Source: an uncultured Clostridia bacterium
Lineage (GTDB): Bacteria > Bacillota > Clostridia > Oscillospirales > CAG-272
Assembly (NCBI GenBank): GCA_947304475.1
Contig: CAMZBE010000073.1
Coordinates: 1 to 7,035 of the forward strand
Reading direction: 5' to 3'
Length of the DNA stretch: 7,035 bases
In this document: positions 1 to 6,742 of the stretch, piece by piece
How positions within the stretch are numbered: position 1 is the stretch's first letter
Layout: every line of letters starts with the position of its first letter
Program-made: the position numbers and the translations under genes
The notes under the pieces: generated by a model
Databases searched by the model: none
Told to the model about the DNA's origin: nothing
Seen by the model: the letters and a program-made list of their open reading frames with translations, nothing else

Positions 1-1496
1 AGCGCGGTGCTGACCGCAAGCAGGAACAAGGTCGAAAATGCGTTCGTTCGATCGGGCGTGACGGACAGCAAAAGATACGCCAGAGAAAACGAGAGCACGG
101 CGGGAAAAACCGGGCGCGTCAGATCTCCGACGGAAAACGGGCTCCCGAACTCTTTTGCCAGCGCAGTCAGGTTGACGGCTGCCGCAACGCCGTAGCAGAG
201 AACGGTTCCGATCGCAGCCCCGTACACGCCGACCGACGGAAGACCGACCAGGTAATACCCCGTGAAAACTTTGACAAAAGCGCCGAGAAGCATCGAGAGG
301 ACCGTGATCCCCGCTTTTCCCCGCGCCTGCAGGATCGCCCCGCTGACGGTGACCAGAGCAAGGAATACGATCCCGGGAGACAACACGGCAAGCGTCGGCG
401 CTGCAAGAACCGCGGATGCGGGGAGAAAGAAGAGAGACAGGATCCGACGGCCGAACAGACCTAACCCGAGCGCGGCAGGAAGCGAGAGAACGACGGCGGA
501 GCGGATCGTCGCCCGGCAACGCCCGTTTGCCGCGAGCAAGTCCCCACGCGCAATATCCCCGGAAACGTACGGTACGATCCCGGTCGCGATCGGTGAGATC
601 AGGATACCGGGAAGATTGAAGAACGGAACGGCAAGGGTGGTATAATTCCCGAAAACCGCGGTCGCGTCAGAAAGAGAAAGTCCCGACGCGACCAATCGCC
701 GCATCATAAAGGCAAGGTCGATCATACCAGCAAGGCTCGTCACCGTGGCGCTCATCGTGACGGGGGCTGCTATGCGGAACAGTCTTCCCCGTTCCCCGTT
801 CCTTTTCGCCGGTTTTCTTCCTTTGTATTTATGGTGTTCTTTTCGGAATTCGAAAAGCAGTTCCGCAAGGAGCAGGACCGTCGATACGAACGTTCCGACC
901 GTAACGCCGCGGATCGCCGCCGCGGCAACGTCGGGAAGCGCCGCGCCCGCAAACAGCGCACGGCGTGCAAAGAATATCCCGAGGATCAGTTTCAGGGCTG
1001 CCTCGACGAACTGACTGAAGGCGGTCGGCGTCATCCGTTTCTTTCCCTGAAAGTACCCGCGGATACCGCCGGAGAGCGAGCAGAACAGAACGGAGGGAGC
1101 GATCGCCCGGATCGCGGCGGCGCTTCCGGGATTTCCGATCCACCCTGCAACGTGCCCGGCGAAGACGAAAAGGAACGCAAAACCCGCAAATCCGATCGCA
1201 AACAGGACGAGGAGCGCGGACGAGAGGATCCGGCGGGCGCTCCCCGGCTCGTCTTGTTTTTGCTCGGTCGCCTCGGAGACAAGCATTGAGACCGCGACGG
1301 GAAGTCCGGTGCAGCCGAGGATAAACAGCCAGGAATAGACGGTATAGCCGGTATTGAAATAACCCATGCCCTCGTCCCCGAGCAGCCTGGAGAGCGGGAT
1401 CTTGAAGACCAGACCGATGATCTTGACCAGCAGGTTCCCGATCCCGAGCACCATAACGCCGCCGACAAGCGAACGAGTGGCGTCTTTTTTTGACAA
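1..1496 (-). CDS. SpoVB/MurJ-like lipid-linked saccharide flippase (MATE/MOP superfamily), 3' end outside window
   Basis: This is an integral membrane protein of the MOP flippase superfamily, close to stage V sporulation protein B and Wzx/MurJ proteins. Members move undecaprenyl-linked saccharides, such as peptidoglycan or spore-cortex precursors, across the cytoplasmic membrane. The frame stays open to the window edge without a stop (498 codons from the TTG), near the usual family length of about 500–550. Hydrophobic segments fill the protein and suggest 12–14 helices. One long basic cytoplasmic loop (residues about 217–240, rich in Lys and Arg) separates the two halves. Family-like motifs are LVKIIGLVFKIPLSRLLGDE in helix 1, EGMGYFN (42–48) and RGYFQGKKRMTPTAFSQ (146–162). 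I chose TTG at 1496–1494 because an AGGCGG site lies 10 bases upstream and the preceding 39 bases look non-coding. The alternative is an ATG at 1535, which adds 13 residues but has no SD and lies inside a TATAAT. The family is clear; the exact substrate and the start are not. Confidence 0.85.
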   Translation of the reverse strand, partial: MSKKDATRSLVGGVMVLGIGNLLVKIIGLVFKIPLSRLLGDEGMGYFNTGYTVYSWLFILGCTGLPVAVSMLVSEATEQKQDEPGSARRILSSALLVLFAIGFAGFAFLFVFAGHVAGWIGNPGSAAAIRAIAPSVLFCSLSGGIRGYFQGKKRMTPTAFSQFVEAALKLILGIFFARRALFAGAALPDVAAAAIRGVTVGTFVSTVLLLAELLFEFRKEHHKYKGRKPAKRNGERGRLFRIAAPVTMSATVTSLAGMIDLAFMMRRLVASGLSLSDATAVFGNYTTLAVPFFNLPGILISPIATGIVPYVSGDIARGDLLAANGRCRATIRSAVVLSLPAALGLGLFGRRILSLFFLPASAVLAAPTLAVLSPGIVFLALVTVSGAILQARGKAGITVLSMLLGAFVKVFTGYYLVGLPSVGVYGAAIGTVLCYGVAAAVNLTALAKEFGSPFSVGDLTRPVFPAVLSFSLAYLLLSVTPDRTNAFSTLFLLAVSTA

Positions 1497-1500
1497 AACG

Positions 1501-1550
1501 AACGCACCGCCTTTCCGGATTTGTTGTAAATCCATTATATGCGGTGCGTT
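1501..1550. repeat. Nested perfect inverted repeat, possible bidirectional terminator or RBS-masking hairpin
   Basis: The outer arms are AACGCACCGC (1501–1510) and GCGGTGCGTT (1541–1550), a perfect 10-base inverted repeat. Inside lies a second perfect repeat, GGATTT (1517–1522) and AAATCC (1528–1533), with a 5-base loop. Outside the arms are AAAA at 1495–1498 and TTTTT at 1554–1558, so either strand gives a GC-rich hairpin followed by a U-rich run, as in a bidirectional intrinsic terminator. The span between the outer arms is 30 bases, long for a simple terminator, although the inner stem would shorten it. The structure sits seven bases after the kinase stop codon, where an operon terminator would be expected. 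It could also act as a translational mask on the flippase SD or as a protein-binding palindrome. Confidence 0.6.
1507..1512 (-). promoter_or_regulatory. Putative ribosome binding site of the flippase gene
   Basis: Read on the minus strand this is AGGCGG, one mismatch from AGGAGG, within the longer purine-rich GGAAAGGCGG. It ends 10 bases before the TTG at 1496, and the ATG at 1535 has nothing comparable. Four of its six bases belong to an arm of the inverted repeat at 1501–1550. The site would therefore be paired in a transcript carrying both arms. Confidence 0.45.
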
Positions 1551-1562
1551 TGATTTTTAACC
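1534..1562 (-). promoter_or_regulatory. Putative sigma-A-type promoter for the flippase, inside the hairpin
   Basis: The minus strand reads TATAAT at 1539–1534, a perfect -10 hexamer in a GC-rich region. The -35 is weak: TTAAAA at 1560–1555 (4 of 6 matches, spacer 15), or GGTTAA with a spacer of 17. The predicted start is A1527, in the loop of the inner inverted repeat. This would give a leader of about 31 bases that carries the AGGCGG site and leads to the TTG start. The -10 overlaps the alternative ATG at 1535, which argues against that ATG if the promoter is used. Confidence 0.4.
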
Positions 1563-2468
1563 GAAGAACTCGTGGAACAGCGACCGTTCGGAAAGATACG
1601 CGGACGGGATCGGCGGGATCGGCGTCAGTCGGTCGATCAGATCGCGCGCGGTATCGTACCACCGGGAGCCGGGCGCGATGGTCGAGAGGTGTGCTACCGC
1701 TTCGTCCCGCAGCATATTGATCTCGTACGCGTGGTAGGTCTTGATCTTAACGTCGCAGGCGTCGGAGTACGGAAAGATGTTCTTTTCTTCGTTTGCCCTT
1801 ACCGTTTCCCAGAGACGGAACGTAAATTCGGGCTCCGCGTTGCGGAAACGGCTGTCCCGGACGAGACGGCGCAGAAAACGAATCTCGTTGGAAGAAAAAG
1901 TCGTATTACCGTAGAATGCCTCTTCCCCTACGTCCAGAAAAACGGTACGCGACGAATGCCTTCCGAACAGTTTCGTGACCGAAGGGTAGACCGCTTGAAT
2001 TCCCTCGAAAAGATAAACGTCCTCCGGGCGCGGACGTCCGTAATCGACTGTCCCGAGGCGTTCTCCGGCTTGGAAGTCAAAGTGGGGGACGACGATCCTG
2101 TCCCCGGAAAAAGCCGCCTCAATTGCCCGTGAAAGGGCGTCCATATCAAGCGTATCGGGAGAATCGAAATCTATCTTTGATCCGTTCTGCTCCGCACGCA
2201 GAAGAAGTTCTCTGCGGCTCAGAAAGAAATCGTCGAGAGAGATCGTGTGAACGCGCCTTCCGCTCTTCTCGAGCGCGGCGTCGAGCATTTCGGCGGTCGT
2301 GGTCTTGCCGGAACAGGTCGGACCGGCGACCGTGACCACGCGAACGTCAAGATTGAACGCGAGTTCGTTAACTGCTTTCTCAATACGCGCAACGAACGCA
2401 CGGTCCTCACTCTTGACGAGTTCGATTTTTTCTCTTTCGTCCTGAAAGACGGTCGTAATGTTTTTCAT
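1557..2468 (-). CDS. Uridine-kinase-like P-loop nucleoside kinase (short form without N-terminal ThrRS-like domain)
   Basis: This is a 303-residue P-loop kinase of the uridine kinase/phosphoribulokinase family, expected to be cytoplasmic and to transfer the ATP gamma-phosphate to a nucleoside or similar small molecule. Visible motifs are the Walker A GPTCSGKT (49–56), SLDDFF (77–82) and the Udk-like DFDSPDTLD (100–108). These are followed by PHFDF (128–132), a Walker-B-like YLFEGIQAVYP (152–162) and a lid-like RRLVRDSRFR (200–209). The C-terminal part (IFPYSDACDV at 231–240, PIPP at 283–286, final LFHEFFG) resembles the C-terminus of the approximately 550-residue nucleoside kinases that carry an N-terminal TGS/ThrRS-like region. 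Here that region is absent and only about 40 residues precede the kinase core. The ATG at 2468 is the only plausible start, because an in-frame TAG lies 12 bases upstream. It has no convincing SD. It follows hemZ by 29 bases. The substrate cannot be read from the sequence. Confidence 0.85.
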   Translation of the reverse strand: MKNITTVFQDEREKIELVKSEDRAFVARIEKAVNELAFNLDVRVVTVAGPTCSGKTTTAEMLDAALEKSGRRVHTISLDDFFLSRRELLLRAEQNGSKIDFDSPDTLDMDALSRAIEAAFSGDRIVVPHFDFQAGERLGTVDYGRPRPEDVYLFEGIQAVYPSVTKLFGRHSSRTVFLDVGEEAFYGNTTFSSNEIRFLRRLVRDSRFRNAEPEFTFRLWETVRANEEKNIFPYSDACDVKIKTYHAYEINMLRDEAVAHLSTIAPGSRWYDTARDLIDRLTPIPPIPSAYLSERSLFHEFFG

Positions 2469-2474
2469 ATTCGT

Positions 2475-2480
2475 ATTCTA
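2475..2480 (-). promoter_or_regulatory. Possible -10 element for a leaderless kinase transcript
   Basis: The minus strand reads TAGAAT, five of six matches to TATAAT. Counting the A of the kinase ATG (2468) as +1, the hexamer occupies exactly -12 to -7, where it would start transcription on the start codon. No Shine-Dalgarno is visible between hemZ and the kinase. The -35 position (2503–2498) reads TCATGA and is poor, so this is a suggestion rather than a firm call. Confidence 0.25.
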
Positions 2481-2497
2481 TGCGGAGACGATTGAAT

Positions 2498-4033
2498 TCA
2501 TGACGGATTGCGTTCCGGATCGGGCGAAAAGAAACGGAAAATCTTCTCTCTCTGAGAGGGTTCGCTCCCGTCCTCCGCTCCTTCACGGATCCGGTCGGCG
2601 TCACGCAGGTATTCGTAAGGGTACTTCGGGGTAAAGAGACGAACGATACGCGAGCGTCCTTCCTTCGGGAGACGGTAATCGACCAATTTCGTGACGGCGC
2701 CCGCACCGATCGCGAAGATCGAGTGCAGTTCCTCCATCATAAAAATATTGTACATTCCCTCGTGCCCTTCCATGGCGTATCCGACGTTCTCGAGATTTCC
2801 GACGGTATTCTTTTGTCGGTACATATAGTAAGGTTTATAGCCCGCGAATTTTGTTTTCAGTTGCGAGTAGGATACGCACTTTACCGCGTCCCCGCCCGAG
2901 AGCGAATACACCCCGCTGTTTTCACGAAGGATATCCGCGGCACGTTTGACGCAGAAAGTATGTACCGTAAGGTTTGTCGGCGCGAGTTCGATCACACGGT
3001 CGATCGCAGCCGAAAAATTGCCGAAGTTGTCGCCCGGAAGCCCCGCGATCAGGTCAACGTTGACGTCGCGGATCCCCGACGCTTTCGCAAGATCGAACGC
3101 ATGGAAGAAGTCGGCGACGGTGTGTTTTCTTCCGATCGATTCAAGGATCTCTTCCGAGAGCGTCTGGGGATTGACGCTGATTCTCGTGACGCCGTACTCC
3201 TTTGCGATCCTGAGTTTCTCCTTCGTGATCGTATCCGGACGCCCGGCTTCCAACGTGAATTCCATCAAGGTTGCCGGATCTACCTGTTTCGTAATCTCCC
3301 CAAGCAAAAAACGCAGTTGAGAAGGGGAAAGCGTCGTCGGCGTACCGCCGCCGATATAGACGGTGGCAACGCGTTTCCCGAGTTGCCGGATGGTATCGAA
3401 CATGGAGGCAAGGTCTTTCGCGAGCATCTGCAGATAATCCGGGATCAGGGAGAGCAGGCGCGGCGAAGTATAGGAAACGAACGAACAGTAGGCGCAACGC
3501 GACGGACAGAACGGGATCGAAATATAGACGCTGCACAAATTCCGGTCCAGTTTCTTGCACAGCCGCATTTCGGTTCCCGCTACGCTGACGGCGAGCGCCG
3601 CCTTCTGCGGGTTCAGGAAGTATTCGTCTCGAAGAATCTGCCGGGAACGGAGCACGCCGTGACCGGTGTTGAGAAGTTCCGAGGCGACCTTTGAAGGACG
3701 AACGCCGGTCAGGATCCCCCAAGGGGGAATATGCCCGAAATACTGTTTCCCCGCGCCGAATACGGCTCGTCCGACAGCGATCTTGTCAACGCGGTCAACC
3801 GGAAAGTTATCGTCGGGGATTACGCGCTCGTCAGCGCTGACAGTCCGGTTACGGTAGGTCAGTTCCGCGTGTGCCGTCGCGGTGCCGTCGCTTTCGCGTG
3901 AGCAGGTGACCGAAAGAATCGGATTATCGGGTGTTTCCGGTTCGTTTTCCCCGAATTTCGCCCCGGGAAAAAAGACCATTCCGAGTGTTTGGACGTAATA
4001 AGGATTGATCCCGTCCTGCAAGCGAAGGATCAT
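2498..4033 (-). CDS. hemZ: HemZ-type radical SAM coproporphyrinogen III oxidase/dehydrogenase-like protein
   Basis: This is a 511-residue cytoplasmic radical SAM enzyme of the HemN/HemW/HemZ group. HemZ is annotated as an oxygen-independent coproporphyrinogen III dehydrogenase, though its role in anaerobes with little or no heme synthesis is not settled. The 4Fe-4S cluster motif is CPSRCAYC (Cys176, Cys180, Cys183), preceded by YISIPF. The SAM-binding GGGTPT is at 228–233 and NPQTL at 288–292. Marks of the HemZ branch are the roughly 165-residue N-terminal extension with WGILTGVRP (105–113) and the C-terminal YMYRQKNTVGNLENVGY (403–419). The fourth cysteine found in HemN (CxxxCxxCxC) is absent, as expected for HemZ. 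The ATG overlaps the dtd stop as ATGA and has an AAAGGA-type SD inside the end of dtd, pointing to translational coupling. Length and motifs are complete, with no sign of decay. Confidence 0.93.
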   Translation of the reverse strand: MILRLQDGINPYYVQTLGMVFFPGAKFGENEPETPDNPILSVTCSRESDGTATAHAELTYRNRTVSADERVIPDDNFPVDRVDKIAVGRAVFGAGKQYFGHIPPWGILTGVRPSKVASELLNTGHGVLRSRQILRDEYFLNPQKAALAVSVAGTEMRLCKKLDRNLCSVYISIPFCPSRCAYCSFVSYTSPRLLSLIPDYLQMLAKDLASMFDTIRQLGKRVATVYIGGGTPTTLSPSQLRFLLGEITKQVDPATLMEFTLEAGRPDTITKEKLRIAKEYGVTRISVNPQTLSEEILESIGRKHTVADFFHAFDLAKASGIRDVNVDLIAGLPGDNFGNFSAAIDRVIELAPTNLTVHTFCVKRAADILRENSGVYSLSGGDAVKCVSYSQLKTKFAGYKPYYMYRQKNTVGNLENVGYAMEGHEGMYNIFMMEELHSIFAIGAGAVTKLVDYRLPKEGRSRIVRLFTPKYPYEYLRDADRIREGAEDGSEPSQREKIFRFFSPDPERNPS

Positions 4034-4494
4034 GATTTCGGTTCCTTTCTCAGCACGGCGGAATCCATCACGATCGTAACAGGTCCGTCGGCCGTCGTTT
4101 GAATCTGCATATCCGCGCCGAAAACTCCGGTCTTCGTAGGTACCCCGGCACCTTCAACGAGTTTGACGAACGAACCGTATAGGCGGTCCGCCTCGGCAGG
4201 GGGTGCGGCACGGAGGAAATCGGGACGGTTGCCGTGCCGATAATTTGCCGCAAGCGTAAAGTTGGAAACAACCATAACTTCCCCGCCTACGTCGGCAAGA
4301 GAGCGGTTCATCTTACCGTTTTCATCGGAGAAAACGCGCAATTTGACGATCTTGTCGGCAAGCAGTTTCGCGTCTGTCCCGTCGTCGCCCGAAAGCACGC
4401 CGAGAAGAACGAGAAACCCGTTGCCGATCTCGGAATACGGAGAACCGTTTGCAGCGAGACACGTTTTCTTGACTCTCTGAATCACAGCGATCAT
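4030..4494 (-). CDS. dtd: D-aminoacyl-tRNA deacylase
   Basis: This 154-residue cytoplasmic enzyme hydrolyses D-amino acids (and glycine mischarged on tRNA-Ala) from tRNA, a chiral proofreading step in translation. The length is normal, since Dtd proteins are about 145–155 residues. The N-terminus MIAVIQRVKK is typical, as is FGADMQ (125–130). The Gly-cisPro motif lies in DGPVT (136–140). The active-site motif usually written SQFT reads SNFT here (77–80), so Gln is replaced by Asn at position 78. The start lies four bases after the relA stop, with a GGGGGA Shine-Dalgarno formed by the last relA codons at a spacing of eight. Its end overlaps hemZ by four bases. The relA–dtd pairing is a long-known Firmicutes arrangement and supports both calls. 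Confidence 0.95.
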   Translation of the reverse strand: MIAVIQRVKKTCLAANGSPYSEIGNGFLVLLGVLSGDDGTDAKLLADKIVKLRVFSDENGKMNRSLADVGGEVMVVSNFTLAANYRHGNRPDFLRAAPPAEADRLYGSFVKLVEGAGVPTKTGVFGADMQIQTTADGPVTIVMDSAVLRKEPKS

Positions 4495-4498
4495 CTGA

Positions 4499-6721
4499 TT
4501 ATCCCCCGTAACCGCGTCCGACCGACTCGACGGCGTTGACAGTCTTCAGTTTAGAGACGATCGAGTAGAAATGTTCGACGCTGCGGCACCCGACCTTAAG
4601 GTTAAGGATCGCCGTGTCCGCGCCCGGTTTTGAAGAGGAAGAGACGCTCAAAACGAATACTTTCATATCGGCAAGGGCTTTGGTGATCTCCGCAAGTACG
4701 CCCATCTCGTTCCGGACGCGGATCTGCAGATTGGCCTCGTAAACGCCGCGTTCGTCGCCGCCGGTACCGAGCGTGTTCTCCCACGTGGCGTTTACCCATC
4801 TGCCGGAGTATTCGGTTTTCCCGCGGTTCTCGACAACCTTCGGGCAATCGGTCTTATGGATCGAGATCCCGTACCCGCGCGTTACAAATCCGATGATATC
4901 GTCTCCGGGAAGCGGGTTGCAGCACTTGGCGAACTTGACCTCACATCCGTACTCGCCGTCGATTACGACGCCGCTGCCGCTCTTAAGATTATGCGGCTTG
5001 CCCTGCGAAACGGGGACGAGTTCTTCGTCTCCCTTCTTCTCTTCGGTCTCAGTCTGCGGTACGATCCGGTCAAACTCGTCGTGCAGGCGTGTGGAAAGGC
5101 GTGAAATCGAAAGCCCGCCGAAACCGATCGTATTGTATAGATCGTCCGCCCCTCGGATCCCGAGACGGTGCGAAACGTTCTCCACGATCTGGAGCCGTTC
5201 AGCATCGGTAAAGGGACGACCGTAACGCCGCAGTTCCTTATCAATTTCCGCTTTCCCGAGTTCGATATTCTCGGCTCTCTGTTCCTTCTTGAACCACGAG
5301 CGGATCTTGTTCTTCGCTTCACCGGTCTTGACGATTTTCAGCCAGTCGCGGCTCGGTCCTTTCGAAGCGTTCGACGTAATGATCTCGACGATCTCTCCGT
5401 TTTGCGGTACGCGATCGATCGGTACGATCATACCGTTGATCTTCGCTCCGACCATCTTGTTGCCGACGGCGGAATGGATCGCATAGGCAAAGTCGATGAC
5501 CGTTGAGCCGAGCGGCAGCGAAATCACGTCGCCCTTCGGCGTAAAAACGAATGTTTCGTCGTGGAAAATATCGGTTTTGAACGAACGCATGAACTCGTCG
5601 GGATCGCGTGTGCTGTCGTCGGCTTCCAGCAGACTGGAAATCCAGCGGAGTTTCTCGTCGATATCTTCTTTCGACGTTTCGCCCGACTTATATTTCCAGT
5701 GCGCTGCGATACCGTATTCCGCCACTTGATGCATCTCGTAAGTGCGGATCTGCACCTCGAACGGAATACCGTCGTGTCCGATGACCGTCGTATGCAGAGA
5801 ACGGTACATGTTGGGTTTCGGCGTGGAAATATAATCCTTGAACCGTCCCGGGATCGAGTTGAACATCTCGTGGATCAGACCGAGCACGGTATAACATTCC
5901 AACTCGGTCTCAACGATGATCCGAAGCGCGTAAAAATCGTAGATCTCGTCCAGACTTTTGTTCTGGTTATACATCTTGCGATAGATCGAGTAAACGGTCT
6001 TGACGCGTCCTTCCAGAGTAAAGCGGATATTACTTTCCAGAAGACGCTTTTCAATCATCTGCTTTGCCTTCTCGATAAGATCCTGACTTTGTCCGTATTT
6101 CTGACGGATCGAGTCGTTGATCTCCTTATAGCCGATCGGATCAAGGTAGGAGAGCGAGAGATTCTCGAGTTCCTGCTTGATCTTCTGCATACCGAGACGA
6201 TGAGCGAGAGGGGCGTAGACGTACATAGTCTCGAGCGCGATATCACGTTGCCTGTCCTCTCTCTTCGCTGAAAGGGTGCGCAGATTATGCAGTCGGTCGC
6301 AGAACTTGATAAAGATTACGCGGATATCTTTGGTCATGGCGAGCAGCATCTTGCGGATATTTTCAATATGCTGTTCTTCCTTGTCCGCGACCGAAACCAC
6401 CATAATCTTGGTCAGCCCGTCGACCAGGAGCGCTACCTCTTCCCCGAACTTCTGGCAGATGATGCCGGTGTTGGTCTTTTCCGAGCAATCTTCGACCGTG
6501 TCGTGCAGAAGCGCGGCGCAGATCGAGTCGGTATCCAACCCCATCTCCGCAACGATCTCCGCGACGGCGACCGGATGACTGATATAGGGCTCGCCGCTCT
6601 GGCGGAACTGTCCTTCGTGAAGATCGGCGGCGTAGGCATACGCCTCTTTGATCTTTTCTACGTCGTACTGTTTTCCGCTCTTTTCAAGCAGGCTGAGCAG
6701 ATTGCTGATTTGTTCGTACAT
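4499..6721 (-). CDS. relA: Bifunctional (p)ppGpp synthetase/hydrolase, RelA/SpoT homologue (Rel)
   Basis: This 740-residue long RSH protein makes and degrades the alarmone (p)ppGpp in response to uncharged tRNA on ribosomes. The N-terminal HD hydrolase has its metal and catalytic residues: His49, HDTVED (73–78) and Asp142 in CDRLHNLRTL. The synthetase domain shows GRVKTVYSIYRKM (238–250), Asp262 in YDFYALRI, RFKDYI (293–298), YRSLHTT (306–312) and Glu322 in FEVQIRT. The RFKD form (RXKD rather than EXDD) is the signature of bifunctional Rel, not monofunctional RelA. The TGS domain follows at about 388–450 and a helical region to about 560. A zinc-finger-like CCNPLPGD is at 600–607, and the C-terminal ACT domain at about 664–738. 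All expected domains are present, so both activities should work. The ATG has a GGGAG Shine-Dalgarno (6731–6727) five bases upstream. The gene lies 21 bases after recJ, with the adenine phosphoribosyltransferase gene often found between them absent. Confidence 0.98.
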   Translation of the reverse strand: MYEQISNLLSLLEKSGKQYDVEKIKEAYAYAADLHEGQFRQSGEPYISHPVAVAEIVAEMGLDTDSICAALLHDTVEDCSEKTNTGIICQKFGEEVALLVDGLTKIMVVSVADKEEQHIENIRKMLLAMTKDIRVIFIKFCDRLHNLRTLSAKREDRQRDIALETMYVYAPLAHRLGMQKIKQELENLSLSYLDPIGYKEINDSIRQKYGQSQDLIEKAKQMIEKRLLESNIRFTLEGRVKTVYSIYRKMYNQNKSLDEIYDFYALRIIVETELECYTVLGLIHEMFNSIPGRFKDYISTPKPNMYRSLHTTVIGHDGIPFEVQIRTYEMHQVAEYGIAAHWKYKSGETSKEDIDEKLRWISSLLEADDSTRDPDEFMRSFKTDIFHDETFVFTPKGDVISLPLGSTVIDFAYAIHSAVGNKMVGAKINGMIVPIDRVPQNGEIVEIITSNASKGPSRDWLKIVKTGEAKNKIRSWFKKEQRAENIELGKAEIDKELRRYGRPFTDAERLQIVENVSHRLGIRGADDLYNTIGFGGLSISRLSTRLHDEFDRIVPQTETEEKKGDEELVPVSQGKPHNLKSGSGVVIDGEYGCEVKFAKCCNPLPGDDIIGFVTRGYGISIHKTDCPKVVENRGKTEYSGRWVNATWENTLGTGGDERGVYEANLQIRVRNEMGVLAEITKALADMKVFVLSVSSSSKPGADTAILNLKVGCRSVEHFYSIVSKLKTVNAVESVGRGYGG

Positions 6722-6742
6722 AAAAACTCCCGGAAACGCACT

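Noticed and set aside
1..1500. High frequency of GATC (22 counted by eye in the first 1500 bases, about 6 expected for equal base use)
   Set aside because: It is mostly explained by the preferred Ile codon ATC following G-ending codons and by Asp GAT before C-starting codons. There is no clustering that suggests an origin or a regulatory array.
829..1662. A 277-codon minus-strand frame running from the kinase 3' end into the flippase gene
   Set aside because: It is an out-of-frame, Arg-rich translation crossing the kinase stop and the hairpin. The adjacent frame encodes a convincing membrane protein throughout.
2493..2500. The palindrome TGAATTCA at the end of hemZ
   Set aside because: An 8-base palindrome is expected by chance in a window of this size, and part of it is the hemZ stop codon. 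There is no second copy or operator-like context.
2723..3694. A 323-codon open frame on the plus strand opposite hemZ
   Set aside because: It is the antisense shadow of a complete, motif-bearing hemZ. The translation is rich in Arg with no recognisable domain, as expected when GC-ending codons are read on the other strand.
5561..6271. A 236-codon open frame on the plus strand opposite relA
   Set aside because: It lies wholly across the conserved synthetase and hydrolase coding sequence of relA and shows no family resemblance.
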